Shown: positions 11,561-24,607, counted from the first letter of the stretch. The stretch is 64,000 nt of DNA from Spirodela intermedia (GCA_902729315.2 LR746269.1:4294001-4358000); one strand, 5' to 3'. Notes: generated by a model from the letters alone, not told the origin. Numbers and translations are program-made.

Positions 11561-14510
11561 TCTTCTAATTCTTATAATCCTAATTGGAAGAATAGTTTTT
11601 CATAGAGAGACTCAAATAATATTCAAAATCCAAAAGTACTTAGACCCAATTCAAATTTTGAATTTCATTCAAAACAAGAACATATATTTCAAAAAAATCA
11701 ATCATCTCAAATCTAACTTGATTTTATTGATATGATTGTAGCAAATGAGTCAAATGATGCAGTAAATAATAAACCAAATGATGTTGTAGTAAAAATAATT
11801 TATAGAAGTTTTTGAGAACAAGAGAGAAGAAGGACAGCCACCTTGTCAACTCATAGAAAAATTTGAAAACTGTCCAATAGTAGGATTTCAGCAAGAAGAA
11901 TCTAGCGGAACAAATTTAAGAAAAAATCCACGAAATAAAAATGTTAAGGCTGAAACATTCAGTGAGAATGTTTTACTTGATCCTTATTTTCAATTATTAG
12001 AGGAAATAGATGAGCCATTATAAGTAAATGAGAATATTAAGGCTGAAAATATAGTAGCAGAAAATTTGAATAAAATTTTTTATTACTCACAATTGATGAA
12101 TGAATATAGTGAAGATGATGAAGAGAAAGAGCCATTAGAAGAAGAAAAGCAACTGATCATGAAAACATTATCCAAATTTTTGTAGAAGGAAGTAAGGGCA
12201 TAAATAAAGAAAACAGATTTCAGGTGTGGAAAAACTAGTTGATCTAGGAGATGTAGGAGATGAAATTACTAAATTTAATCAGTATGTTGTAGCCATAGAG
12301 GTTGATAGTGATAATGATGATGTATATCATATATCAACATTAGAAGATAACTCTTGAGAAGATGAAGAATTTGATGAGTTGAGAAATGAAAAGTTAAAAA
12401 AAGAGTTGATTCAACTAATGAAGAGAAACAAAAATAATGAACATGCATATAGACATAATTTTTTAGGAGAAAATTTCAATTTTAGTGAATTAATTAGATC
12501 TGAATTTAAAGTAGACAATCCTTCCATCCTTCAAAATTCACAACCTATTAGAATTATGTCTAAGCTTGAAATATTTTCACTCTTCACAAATTAAACAAAT
12601 ATGTAGAGAAGATAAAATAGTGTAGGGGAAGATTATGCAGATAAAAGAATATATTAAGAAATGAGTGTGTGAAAGAATTAGAGATATCATTTTAGATGAA
12701 AAAAATTTAGATTGGGTAGGAGCTAATTTGAAAATTATATGGCCAGATCACATTTTATGGTGTATTAATAGAAAGTATTTATTATTTGATGACAGACTTA
12801 CAAAACAAGATAAAAATAAGGAGAGGTTCTTTTCAAATTAGAAATATTATTTTTAGGAAAATTTTGTTAATCTTCATTTTATTTTGGCTGAAAGTATGTC
12901 AAGGTATATATATGAAGTATATAAATTTATGCTAAATCTGAAAAAGAATAATATGAAACTTGAGATACAAATAAATAAACTCATGGTTTTTATTTTATTT
13001 TATTTTTTTAAGTTATATTTTTCTTAGTATTTCGTAGAATTTGTTTTTGTATTTAATTTTTTCGAAAAAAAGTACAAGAGGAGGAACGTAAGATTAAGTG
13101 GAAAATTAAAAATGCGGTGGAGGTGATGTGTTTCTGAACTTTATCATTTATGACAATATTTTTGTGCTTAACTTTACATATATGCATACTTCACTTGAAA
13201 ATTATACTTTCTACATATTCTATTCTAATTTTTCTATGTCATTGAATACAATGTCATTTTTAAGTTGGGGGGTGACGTATTAAGTCTTAATTTATGCTGT
13301 AGGATGATTAAGAACATTTTTTGTTTACATTTGTTTTCATGCTCACTTAGAAAAAGTAACTAACTAAAAAATTCAGAAAAAAACTATAGCATTTGTTTTT
13401 TAGTTTTCTATTAGGAACAATAGAAAAGAATCTACATATTGTCAAAAACAATAGAGAAAAAATAGCTCCAAATTTAAAATTCTAGAGACCTTTTTCTCAC
13501 ATTTCAATCTCCTAGACATATATTGTTGGAATTAAAAATTACAACTATAAAGAGGATAGTTTTGATTTATTTTTGATACATTCATTATTACTGAAAATAG
13601 AATTCAAAACATAGAGCAAAACTATAAGAACTATCTAATTTAAAATTTTCTTACATCATATTACATGCACGAAAAATTAAATCAATTAGATTCATTGATA
13701 CCAAAACATATTAGGAAGATTATTATTGAGATAAAATAATGAGTTAATAGTATCAAATATTAGAATATTGCTTAGATACATGATAGATAACATGTATTTG
13801 ATTTTACAGATTTTTACTCCATGATCTTGTTAGATAGTATTTACTTGATGTAAAAATTTGATTGATCATTTGAGTTTAATAGAGATTTTTACACCCTGAT
13901 CTATAGAACTTATAAGGAGAAATCACTTATTTCAACAAAAAAAAAAAGTAATGTGAAAAATCTGAAAACGAATGGTAGACATAGAGGGTGTGAGACATCA
14001 TTCTCATTGTCGAAAATCGTCTATAGAAAAATACTTATTGTAAAATAAGTGGATAATGTGAAAGCTCTGAAAATGAAGAGTACACATAAAGGATGTGAGA
14101 CATCATTCTTATTGTCAAAATTTATTTATAGGAAAAGTTACTTATCCACTATAGAAAAAAATAGAAGAAATATAGTACAAACTATAAAAATCAAGCTATG
14201 AAAAAAGAGAAATATACGATAAATATTATTCTTTGATGAGTATTGATAATTATAACATATTGTGAATTATACCTATGAGTGAATAAGTGATAAAGATGTA
14301 AATAGAAGAAGTGAAGTCTAAATCGTTATTCTAAGGAGTGCTTAAACATTTAAGTATTTGACATCATTCTTAAATACTTCATATAAGAGTCTAAAGTGTC
14401 TATAAGTGAATCATTTCTAATTGTATTCTTTTATACATTGAAATATGATCTTTGAGATTTGTAATTTTTTTTTAATTTTCATAATTCCATTGCTATGAGA
14501 CAATCAATGA
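11560..14510 (+). other. Internal region of the element without pol
   Basis: This AT-rich segment has short acidic/Lys-rich frames (such as 12379-12594) and no protease, RT, RNase H or integrase signature in any frame that I can see. Two similar ~95-bp stretches around 13950-14040 and 14045-14130 (both with TGTGAGACATCATTCT and ATTGTC) form a local direct repeat. The late part (13100-14500) is non-coding and leads to the purine tract. Confidence 0.5.
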
Positions 14511-14515
14511 TTTAT

Positions 14516-14525
14516 GTTGGGGGTG
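14516..14525 (+). promoter_or_regulatory. Polypurine tract before the 3' LTR
   Basis: GTTGGGGGTG immediately precedes the TGATAAG start of the 3' LTR, in the position where plus-strand synthesis is primed in LTR elements. Confidence 0.65.
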
Positions 14526-16429
14526 TGATAAGACTTCATTATAATGAGTAAATAATTAATAAATAATATCATTTTAGCCTTAAATTATGATAAATAGACT
14601 TATATTTGTGCTAAATTATGAAAAGTGGTTTTCAATTGATAAATGTGATTTTTTGACTAATTATGTGATTTGACTAAGTATACAATTTTTATAATCTTAT
14701 TTTTGAGATAAATAAAGAAAAAGAAATTAAAATAAAAAGATAAGAAAAGCGGAGGACTTGCTAGCCAGCCGAGTCTACAAGCGGGTCAAAAGCATAGTGA
14801 AGGTAGAGCCACGAGTAAGGGCTTGAGTAGCTATGGACTAATGGGGGCACATGTGCGTCACTCCCCTTCTACGTCACTGGTGGCCAGCCGGGTGTGGGAC
14901 AAAGAGTGGTCGTACACATGTCAGATAGAGACTCATTGATTCTCAAATCTCATATTCCTATATATTCATTCCAAAATTTGACGTATAACCAATGTGAGCC
15001 TAAACCCATGTCATACCTTCTTCGAATGATTTTATGATTTTTGTACCCCAAAAAACTCTTGTTTATCAGACGGAGGTAGCCTGATGACATCACTTTATAA
15101 GAGTATTTATGTACTTATTTCACTCTCTTTCATATAGGTTGACGATCGACAAGGGTTCGAATCTTACTAGAACCAAAACTCATATTTTTATTTGATTAAA
15201 TCATGATTTTTCTACAAATCACTAGTAAATGATTAAGCCACTAAAATCACTCAATCATCAACAAAAATCTCATCAACGTGATTTGTAGAGCATCATTACT
15301 AAAATTACTAAATAATTTACGAGAAAAAAATTATGAATCTATCAAATCTCTGATTGATTGAAGAACAATACATCATTGGGAAGAGGATAACCAACTGAGA
15401 AATGAGTTGCAACCTCTTGAGAGTATATCAAATGCGATGAAGAGCCCCCTCTTACTATGGCGATTGAGAATGAAACTCTTTGACATGTGCCCCACCTCCA
15501 TCCAGCTCATCTTTATCAAAAGATAGCCACTAAAGAGTCGCAAAGTTGTTATTTTTCTACTCCGTCAGGTGACAGTTGTCGGAGATGATTCAACAACCCA
15601 TTTTATTGATTTTCAGACTTTGAAAAAGATTGCCCACGTCATCCTTGTCAAATGAGAGCCTTTGAGGCTATAGACGCTGCATGACAATCTTTCCGAATGC
15701 TCAAGATTCTGACACATTGCCGACGCATTGCTATTGTGACGTCAAAACTCTACTTTACTAATTTTTAATTAGTTTACCTTTTATTATCATTTTTTAGACT
15801 TCGAAAGAAGATCCAATGAATTTCCAGGTCATCTATGTCTAAGGAGAGCCTTTGAGGTAGTGGACATCGTTCAGTGATCTCATGAATACACAAAATTTTG
15901 ACAATCACTGTCATGAGGCTAGAACTCTATCTTTCTTACTTTCAACTTAATTTTCACTTTATTTAGTGATAATTTGTGTGATTTAAATTTTCTAAATTAT
16001 TATTCAGTCAATTAAGATCATTTTCACTTTTATGGATCTTAATTTAACCAATTAAATCATCTATAATCACTTACGTAAGAGTCACTAGGCAGAACTTTGT
16101 TTCTGTCCGATTCACATCTATTAGGACACTGATGTCATCTTGACACTGCACCCCTTATTTCTCTTTTTTTGTGAATTTTAAATATATTTTATTTTCATTT
16201 TCTAGTCTAAAATTTATAAAAAACCGTATTCTTTGAAGAAAATTCTGGAAATTACCTAAGATTATATTACATCCTTGTGATCAACTTGGAAAATTTTGAC
16301 TATTTTTAGAAATTTGATTGAATTATAATTAATTTATTCTTGATAAATACTTCTAAATATTTTAAAAATTAGTTTTTCTTATTTTATAAATTTTAAATTT
16401 ATGTGATTTATTATACAATATTTAAGTCA
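14526..16429 (+). repeat. 3' LTR (1904 bp)
   Basis: It starts TGATAAGACTTC and ends TTTAAGTCA, and it is collinear with the 5' LTR. It is ~180 bp shorter through scattered small deletions. It is followed within seven bases by an inverted fragment of the same LTR. Confidence 0.88.
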
Positions 16430-16436
16430 AGCCAAT

Positions 16437-17170
16437 TAGTAATGATGTTTTATGAAGCATGTTGATGACATTTTCATTGATGATTGAGTGATTCTATTGG
16501 CTTAATTATTGACTAACACTAAGTAAAAAAATTACAAGTTAATCAAATAAGTATTGACTCTGGTACAATTCAAACTTTTGCTAGTCACCCACCTAGATGA
16601 AAGAGAGTTAAATAAGTATGTAAATACCCTTGCAAAGTGACATCATAAGAGTGTCGTCTTATCATTTGGAGGTATTTTAGATATAAAAATATTAAAAATA
16701 GATGACAGCAAATAGTGGCCTAGATTTAGTCCTACATCGACTATTTTCTAATGTTTGAGATATATATATGTCTCTACTTATACTTATTATCAATGTGTGC
16801 TCTTTTACTTGTGTACAACCACTCCTTGCTGCATGTTCGACTAACCACTAGGGATGTGGAAGGGGAGTGATGCACATGTAACCTCATTGCTCTGCCTAAT
16901 TATGCTTCCAACCAACTTGTGGGCCTAGCTTGTTGGTGAGTCCTCCATTTTTTATATTATTTTATTTTATTTTATTTCTCTTCATTTTATCTCAAAAACA
17001 TGATCATAAAAATTATATAATTTACATAAATCACATAATTAGTCAAAAATCATATTAACCAACTAAAAACCCTTTTTTTAATTTAACATAAATATAAGTC
17101 TATTTATTATGAGTTAATATTTAAATATATTATTAATGAATTATTAACTCATGATAATAGAGACTTATTA
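16437..17170 (-). repeat. Inverted truncated LTR fragment abutting the 3' LTR
   Basis: The reverse complement matches the first ~780 bp of the LTR. It begins at the outer end with TTAATAAGTCTCTATTATCATG and runs to the GTAATATTAC-like region near LTR position 780, then breaks off. The LTR terminus faces right (17170). Together with the 3' LTR head it can form a ~730-bp stem with a ~1.1-kb loop. The segment is part of the repeat family, not an independent gene. Confidence 0.75.
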
Positions 17171-18270
17171 ATATGGCAATAAAAAAACTTAAAAGTTCTA
17201 TTAATCTTTATTTTCATGTACTTGAATCCTCAATGACCTAGAAAATTCATATTAACAATCGAAGAAAATAAATGATTAAGAGAAAAAACTTCATTACTAA
17301 TTGTCTCTTAGTCGTTGAATTAAGAGATATTGAATTTAAAATTTATAGAATTGAATTCACATTAATATAAAATAAGTAAATATAGTGACTTCAGGTTGAT
17401 CCATAGAGAAGAGATCAAGTCAAATGATAATTTTCTTTAGTTCTCTAAATATATTTAAATAAAAGTAAAAATAAAAATAATGAAAGAAACAATAGAGAGG
17501 GAGAGTAAAATAGATATTATGTGTTCAGTGAGCTTTAACCATTGCCTTCATTCCCTTGTCATCATGAGGTTATCAATCTACACAAAAATAATAAAAGAAA
17601 TAAATGAAACTATGGATAATAAAGAAAAAAAGAGAAAAGAGAGGGAGGAGACAAGAATCACTTTGCTAGTGGGTTCTCTTGCGAGCTAAGAAATGAACAA
17701 TGGATGTAGGAAAAAAATATTAAATCTTATGTGAAAACAATGAGATTATAGATTGTAAATAGGTTTAAGATCAATTCAACTAATGAAATTATTCAGAAAA
17801 AAAAATGAAAAATAAATTAAAAATTGAAAATCCTCCTTTGACATAAGGAAGTTATTTCTACCCATTTTCTGAATTATTTTAATTTAATTAAATAAACCAA
17901 CAAAATGAGCCTTAATGGACTTTCTTAATGGGATCATAATTTTGCTATAATCAACATGTACTTTGAAAATATTCTAAAAAATGACAAAAATTAAGAAAAA
18001 TAATTTATATCTAAAAAATAAAATTTAATGACTAAATTTCGATTTGGTCCTAATGATGATAGATTTAAGGGTAAAAATGTCAAATAAAGTATAATAAGAT
18101 ATAATCAAGGAATATTTAAAATAATAAACATGCTACAAAACTATGTAAAACTGATACATTTAAGTATGTATTTCACAAAATTAATAGGACATGACTCCAT
18201 TTTTAAGAAAAGTAAACAGATAAAGGGAAAGCTAATGATCACCATGAGTGAAAAAATAACTGGGGGGGCG
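17171..18270. other. AT-rich non-coding DNA
   Basis: I see no gene, tRNA or clear element boundary. The short open frame at 17480-17689 is A-rich and Lys/Glu-rich with no motif. A stretch near 18030 (AAATTTCGATTTGGTCC) is the sort of text found in plant LTRs, but no ends could be found. Confidence 0.4.
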
Positions 18271-18741
18271 TTCACTTAACTACTGAGGCAAATAAGTCCT
18301 TTAAGCTGTGTTTCCTAGGCCTGAAGAGACCCATCTGTAGTAAGGCTGCGAATGGGCCAACTGAAGCCATTAGGCTAGCCATGCCCAACCGGTTACCAGG
18401 GTCAGTTTGGGCTTGAATAGATGGATGAATAAAAAAGGCTAGGTCAGGCCTATCGAGATTAGATTTGAGGATCATAGGGGTATGGTCCAGAACTTATGTT
18501 TCAAGTTTTTCAATCTTCACTTAACTATTGATGTAAAGAAGACATTTAAGCTGCGTTTCTCATACCTGAAGAAACCCATCTCTAATAAGGCTGCGAATGG
18601 GCTGACTGAAGCCACTAGGCCTAGCCATGCCCAACCGGCTACCTGGGCCAGTTTAGGCTTTAAATGAAGGATAAATAAAGGGCTGTGGGTTGGGCCTATC
18701 AAGATTAGATTTGAGGATCATAGGGGTTTTGGCCAGAACAA
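18271..18741. repeat. Tandem duplication of a ~226-bp unit
   Basis: Unit 1 (18271-18496) and unit 2 (18516-18741) are offset by 245 bp. Both begin TTCACTTAACTA and end with GATTTGAGGATCATAGGGG followed by GGTCCAGAAC or GGCCAGAAC. The shared core includes AAGGCTGCGAATGGGC and GCCATGCCCAACCGG. Divergence is roughly 15-20% by eye. Mirror-image ORFs on both strands (18272-18475, 18482-18702) are by-products. Confidence 0.85.
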
Positions 18742-20100
18742 ATTTTCCTTGCTTTCATCTGTCCTTATTCTGTCTGGGCATTGCAGTTCATGGTGGGTCT
18801 TGGACCGGGTAGCCATGGCGTGTTAACACTCTTAGTATTTATCGTGAGTGGAAAACTCAGCGCAGCAGCTGTGTCATCCAAGAATCTACAAAAAGATCGT
18901 ACCTGCTGTGATGTGTTCTTAATGACAATTCTCCGATTCCTTCTAGGAAAATTTCTTCACAAATTCTATCGTAGATTTCCGAATGACAAGGACCCTGATA
19001 GAGTCTCAGAGTCTCTAGAAGTAGAAGCTTGTTCGGCCGGGGAATATGACTAGACGGGGAAAACATTAGCACTGGAGAAAAGTAATGGGTTATAAGCAAG
19101 AATCCAAACGACTTCTACCCTCAATTAATAGCTTACTAAGGTAGGGAGTATGATCAGTGACCCGGATTACATAAGCGATGGCCAGATGTCAAAAGGAAAT
19201 TCAGAAGGAATGAAGAGAAATTTGAAATTTTTATCATTAATGGTGACCTTTTCCTGCCAATCGATAAATTCCCTTGACAGTCCGTGGGGTTTCTGGGTTT
19301 TTATTGTTTCGAAATCTTTGTATAATGAAAAATGATATAATTTTGAGCGATTTTTGTATGCTATTTTTTTTATCAATATACCTAATTTAGTTTTATAATA
19401 CAAACCAATAAATAGGCAGGAAAGGTTCAGTAAATTTTCATCTTATAGAAGTGAGTGTAACCTATTAAGCTTTTTAAAGGACCCTATAATTTCCATCTTT
19501 TATGGCACTAAATCGCTCAGTTATTGGTATCATGGGCCACCATAGTTAGGATGGGGTCTGAAACTTAAACTGAAGAGAAAGAATTGGCCCAAACTAGCCT
19601 CCAGTCTTCAGCTAGATCTAGGCTTTTACAGATTTACATCGAGCCCAGACTCCATTTCTTACGACATGTGCATGGATTAGAATCACCGACATGGTTGCCG
19701 GCCTCTCTCTCTCTCTCTCTAATGGTGCATAAGAAGTGGGCCTATTCATTTCTTAGGATAAAGACTTCCACTGTGTAGTCATGAACTCATCTTAGCTTTT
19801 TTCTTCAGGTTAGAAGTAGAACAAGGGTTGTGAAAGATCCAAAGACTTGAGCTGAGACTAGTATGACCCAATCCTTTCCAACCCATCGGCATATCTAAAT
19901 CTTAGTAGGTAGACTAAGATTATTATCCAGATCTTAGTGGCTAGAGAAGTATTGGATGTCTAATTCTCCAAGGTAATGGCAACCCTTTCAGAATACAGAA
20001 TGTATAACTTATTTCTCTATTTTATATTTACATATGGATACCCTTCCCGTGAGTTCAGGGGCGAACATGAACTATCGCATTGTTAAACGGTACTTAATTC
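18742..20100. other. Non-coding, no supported gene
   Basis: Open frames on both strands at 18781-19403 overlap each other and lack a recognised domain; the longest begins at TTG, with the first ATG at 18790. A short CT run lies near 19705-19722. Nothing else is supported. Confidence 0.4.
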
Positions 20101-21202
20101 AATAGGTACTCATGGACAGAGCAGAAACCAGGAGAGAGAGAGAGAGAGAGAGGGCAGCTGGCGCACGTGCTCACACGTGCGGACGTCACTGTGGGGACAC
20201 ACGGAGACACCCAACACCCAGCTTGGGCTTAATGGCAACGGGGCGATGGCGTCACATGCGTGGGCGTACTTCCTCTCTTTTTCTCCCTTGCGGCCACCTT
20301 GCAACACGTGAAACTCACATGCGCCATCCTTCTGATTCGTCAGCTGCGCCACCTCTCCGTCGGGCTGCTCCCGCGGGGCGCCGGGTGCGGGCGGGCGAAG
20401 CTGGCGGGGTCGCCGTCGTCGCTGCCCACCGGCACATGCTTGGGCATGTGCCAGAACATGAGAAGCCCCGCGAGCCGACCTCCGACTCTGGCCAGACGGA
20501 AGCTGATAAGAGCATCTCGGCATGGAAACTTACGACCTGTTGGCGGTTCGCCTGAGTGTCGGCCATGCTTAATCCATCTCCTTCGATCTGTTGTCCTCCC
20601 TCTCTAACCGTTAATATTTCCGTTCTTCTTTCCGCTGTCATCATGATGCGTTGATATGCTAGAGAAGCAGGATCGCGTTTCTAGCGTTCCTGTCTCTCTC
20701 TCCCTCACTCTCGCAATGTTTGAAAAGAAACAATGATTTCATCTTAATATGTTGAAATATGAGAGATTAGGAGAAAGCTTCTATGAATTGTCTCTCTCAC
20801 AATCTTTATACTTTTCAAAAGAAATCTTGGATTTTTATCTCAATATTATGCAAAAATTTATATGGCTCCTCTCTCTCTCACACACACCATTCTTCAAGGG
20901 AAAGCCAGAATTTTCGCCACGCGTCTGTTTCCCTCAGCAATGTCCCGTATCATTGATGCGAATTGGAAGACATTCATACATAGGCATTTTTACGTTCGGG
21001 AGGGCGACATATATGCGTGTTCGAGTATTGATTTATAGTAAATATGAAGACTACGGCATCCTTGGTAGCCAAGAGAGTTGAGTATCGACGATCTTGGACC
21101 GAGCCTTCCTTTGGAGCCCACTATGAGCTGTGAATGTCCAAGGCTCTGGTGACCCCCTACAAACAGGTCTTCACTCTCGCTAAAGAAGAATGAGGAGGAA
21201 CA
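20101..21202. other. GC-rich then AT-rich non-coding DNA
   Basis: A GA run at 20133-20153 is followed by a GC-rich patch (20160-20540) that is open on both strands at once. This is the usual signature of GC-rich stop depletion, not of a gene. No domain is visible in either reading. It may be an old promoter or CpG-like island. Confidence 0.4.
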
Positions 21203-21446
21203 GGGGGAAGAGAAAGAAAAAGAGGAGAGAGAGAGGAAGAGACGAGAGAGAGAGGGGAGGGAGAGGGAGAGAGAGAGGGGAGGGAGAGAGAGAGAGTGAG
21301 ATCGAGAGACAGAGGAGAGAGAGGGAGGGAGAGGGAGAGAGAGACAGAGAGACAGAGGAGAGAGAGAGTGAGATCGAGAGACAGAGGAGAGAGAGGGAGG
21401 GAGAGGGAGAGAGAGGGAGAGAGAGGGAGAGAGAGGGAGAGAGAGG

Positions 21447-21477
<31 letters not shown>

Positions 21478-21597
21478 CGAGAGAGGAGAGGAGAGAGAGA
21501 GAGAGAGAGAGAAAGAGAGGGAGAGAGCGAGAGAGGAGAAGAGAGAGAGAGGGAGAGAGCGAGATCGAGAGACAGAGGAGAGAGAGGGAGGGAGAGG

Positions 21598-21629
<32 letters not shown>

Positions 21630-21852
21630 TCGAGAGAGAGAGGAGAGCGAGGGAGAGAGAGAGAGAGAGTGAGGGACATCGAGAGAGAGAGAGAGCAAGG
21701 GGAGAGAGAGAGAGAGAGAGGAGATCGAGAGAGAGAGGAGAGGAGAGAGAGAGAGAGAGAGAAAGGAAGAGAGAGGGAGAGAGAGAGAGAGAGAGGAGAG
21801 GAGAGAGAGAGAGAGAGAAAGGAAGAGAGAGGGAGAGAGAGAGAGAGAGAGA
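21203..21852. repeat. ~650-bp homopurine (GA/GGA) tract
   Basis: The + strand is almost entirely purine, broken only by rare T and C (GTGAG, ATCGAG, GACAG). Inside it a higher-order unit that starts GAGAGTGAGATCGAGAGACA occurs at 21293 and 21363 (70-bp offset), and a shorter version at about 21558. The long Arg/Glu-rich frames on + and Ser/Leu-rich frames on - are artefacts of the repeat. Mirror-symmetric homopurine DNA of this kind can form triplex (H-DNA). Confidence 0.95.
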
Positions 21853-24540
21853 CCCATCTATCCCATGCACACATACCTGAATGGATAGTGAAAAGTATCA
21901 TGTGCAAGCATGTGCGCGGCCGTGCGTCACCAATAATAGTTAAAATAAGGAACAGCCCTGCCCCCTCTCCCCGCAGCCCCCGTGGGCCGGTCGCCGGGCC
22001 TCTCTTGATCTATCTCCGCGCCCTCGGCCCTCGGCCTCCATCCACACCCATCATAATACATAACGAGAAGTCAGCTATCGACTTGGCTGACGTTTTTCGA
22101 TAATTCTTGTATAATGTGCAATGTACCCTAGGAATATAGACAGGGCCGTCTACTCCACGCGTGTTCGACAAAATGCCCCTAAGAACCGAGTCCTTCGCCC
22201 ACGGCCCGTGTCCTAAACTCCGGGGACTCCTTCCACGTGGACCAGAGGACTCTCCGACAAGCTACACCACTTTTATTATTCCTGTCGGATCGTGTTACCT
22301 TCATAAAAGTGATGTCTGGTTCATCCTTTATCCACAGACCTCCCACAGTATGAGAATTAGGCATGCTGTTCTACAGACTAATGCTTTCTTTTCGAATGGG
22401 TTTTATCATGTGAGTCGAAATACTTTCTTGTCGGACCTCTCATCCCCGAGGAGCATCAAAGAAGTGTTGCGTAACACAGAAAAGGAAAATTCCACCGGCA
22501 AGGGCGCTGCCGCGGCGGCGGCAAGAGCCGGCCCAGGGAGGGCAGAGGCGGTCGGAACATGGCGAGGCCCCCCTCCCGGCTGTGGACCACCGGCGGTCGG
22601 AATCCGACGGCTGTTACGGGTAATTGTTTGGCGGCATCGACACGGCCGCTGAGATTGGGAGGACAGACGTCGGCGTCAGGATAATGGAATCACATCCACT
22701 GGCCTACGGCTCACGCCTTCACGTTAGCTTCTGGCGACAGTGCACATGAGAGGCTGAGCCATTTTGTTTAGTTCCCCACGCCAGTTGCATTGATTGAAAG
22801 TTCGCGCTCTCTCTGCTCCTCCAAGCTACGAATACAAGCTTCGATGGCCTGCAAGAGTCGACGAATCGATCTCCTAAAACCCTATGCACGCTCAAGTGTT
22901 GATAATGAACTTGGGAGACACCCTTGCATATATTGAAGGTACCTATGACATCTCTCAGACCGTTGATATTGAATTGTATGACAGATTAATATTACTTCGC
23001 GGAAATAATGGAAAACGCTTAGCAGTCTCTTCGAATTGCCATGCACCGTTGGATAATTAAACTAACTTGTTGACATATGAGAAAATGCACAGTTCGTAAG
23101 GAATCCATTCAATATAAATAGACTAATACCTTCACATGCTGTTGTACCTCTGGATCCACGTATAATCCAATGTGATACAACAGTCCCACATTAACTTTAA
23201 TAAGCTAGATCTGGATTTGAAGATACATGAATCTACTTCATTGAGGATAATTGATTTTGAATACGACGGTCAATTATCTACCACAGCCAGATGGTGATTG
23301 AATGACGATATTTATTTGGAGATGGAAAGTTATAATCCTAGGGGGCTGTTGCCATGTAGAAGAAGTTTCATAAAGAGAAAGCATAAATGGTGGACCTCTT
23401 TAACAGTATTAAGAAACTAACGCACGGTAATCTACTGAGTGTAATTAGTAAAGCGTTGTGAATCTCAAGCGCATCTTGTCAGGCAAACCCTGAGGGCTAT
23501 CCACGTGAAACATCAACGTCTCTGACTGGCCTGTGGCCAGACTTCTTTCTCGTCAAGAGATATTCTTTTTCACGAATGGGAAGGCCAGGAAGACTTCTGT
23601 CAACCGTGGCTGGATCTGTCAGGTGAGCCGGATTTTGCATGGGTAAGCCCTCTCACTATGCACTCTTCCTAAACAACAAGCTTACAGGGATAGTTTAGTA
23701 ATTTTGATAATGTCCAGCATGTGCAAGTAAAGACGTTGGTAAGAATCCACGCGAAAACTAGCTCTACTTTCTGATTTTCTCGGGCTATGTTCCCTAAATT
23801 AAGGTCGAAAAGAATAATAGGCCTACCGTGATACCACCTATTGAGTCAGGTTGGAGCTTCGATAGGATCTCACCTGGAAGCCTATAATCAGTTTTACATG
23901 CTACGTGACCGATCGATAATCATCCGCACGGTACCTCATCTCTTTCTGTCGCTCTCTCTCTCTCTGAAATTAGTGGATGGGTATCGTGGACTTCCCGGTC
24001 TAAATTATTTCGTACAAGTATCAAATTAAACGTGAACATGGAAATAAGTATGAAGCAACCCGAGTGAGCTGGGAGCGTTGTTTAGCCATGGAATCCTTGA
24101 TGGCCGCCCCCTCTCTGACCTTTTGGATCCAATGGATCATCCTTAGTAATGAGACACAATAATATACGAAAACCTTGTGGAAGATTGAATATTCAAGAGA
24201 GAAAACATGGCCCCCTCTCGAACTCTTACCCATGTGGTTAGAAGTCAAAACGAGCAGCATCGTCAAGAACATGCAACCATATTTAAAACTCATGGGGGAG
24301 TTCGCCTCTCCTGGTCATAGCATGGATAAACCTTTTGTTTATACAATGCATCATACGTTAAATCTATGACCTTGTTCGGGGATAATGGCCACCGGCAGCC
24401 ACCACGCTAGAGTGAGAAGGTAGAAGAGACTATGAAGATCACGGAAGACTACCATTGGAATTCTCACACGTGTTTGTCGACACTCCCTCAAAGGAGTTAT
24501 CTTCTGCTTAGGCTTGGAGGCCACTTAGGGTGTGTACGGG
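21853..24540. other. Non-coding, mixed composition
   Basis: No supported gene. An open frame at 22161-22652 runs through a GC-rich patch (22490-22680) but has no domain or homologue I recognise. Scattered unique-looking DNA fills the rest. It may include regulatory sequence for the HLH gene on its right. Confidence 0.35.
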
Positions 24541-24607
24541 GAATTGAAGGCCGCCCCCGTCGCTACCATGGCGTATAATTATAACAGTGGCTGGCAGTAC
24601 AACCAGA

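Larger units (their letters stand above)
8263..16429 (+). mobile_element. Athila-like LTR retrotransposon with gag but no pol
   Basis: Two direct LTRs (8263-10346 and 14526-16429) flank a 4.18-kb internal region. A degraded tRNA-Asp-type primer site lies just inside the 5' LTR and a purine tract (GGGGGTG) sits immediately before the 3' LTR. The internal region starts with a gypsy gag and a degenerate zinc knuckle. The remaining ~3 kb is AT-rich and acidic-coding with no protease, RT, RNase H or integrase motif. The LTRs have diverged by many substitutions and indels, so insertion is old. Flanking 5-mers (GTTAG left, AGCCA right) do not match. This is probably a non-autonomous derivative mobilised by an autonomous Athila-type partner. 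Confidence 0.85.

Noticed and set aside
8258-16434. Target-site duplication for the gag-only element
   Set aside because: Flanking 5-mers GTTAG and AGCCA do not match; the right side is altered by the inverted LTR fragment.
18781-19053. 90-codon ORF with a hydrophobic N-terminal stretch
   Set aside because: It starts at TTG, overlaps an open frame on the other strand and has no recognised domain.
20110-20644. Overlapping ORFs on both strands in a GC-rich patch
   Set aside because: Four frames are open together with low-complexity GA and GC text, which is a composition effect. No family match.
21157-21907. Long Ser/Leu-rich and Arg/Glu-rich ORFs up to 305 codons
   Set aside because: They are readings of a GA/CT repeat, open on both strands and in several frames, with no non-repeat conserved residues.
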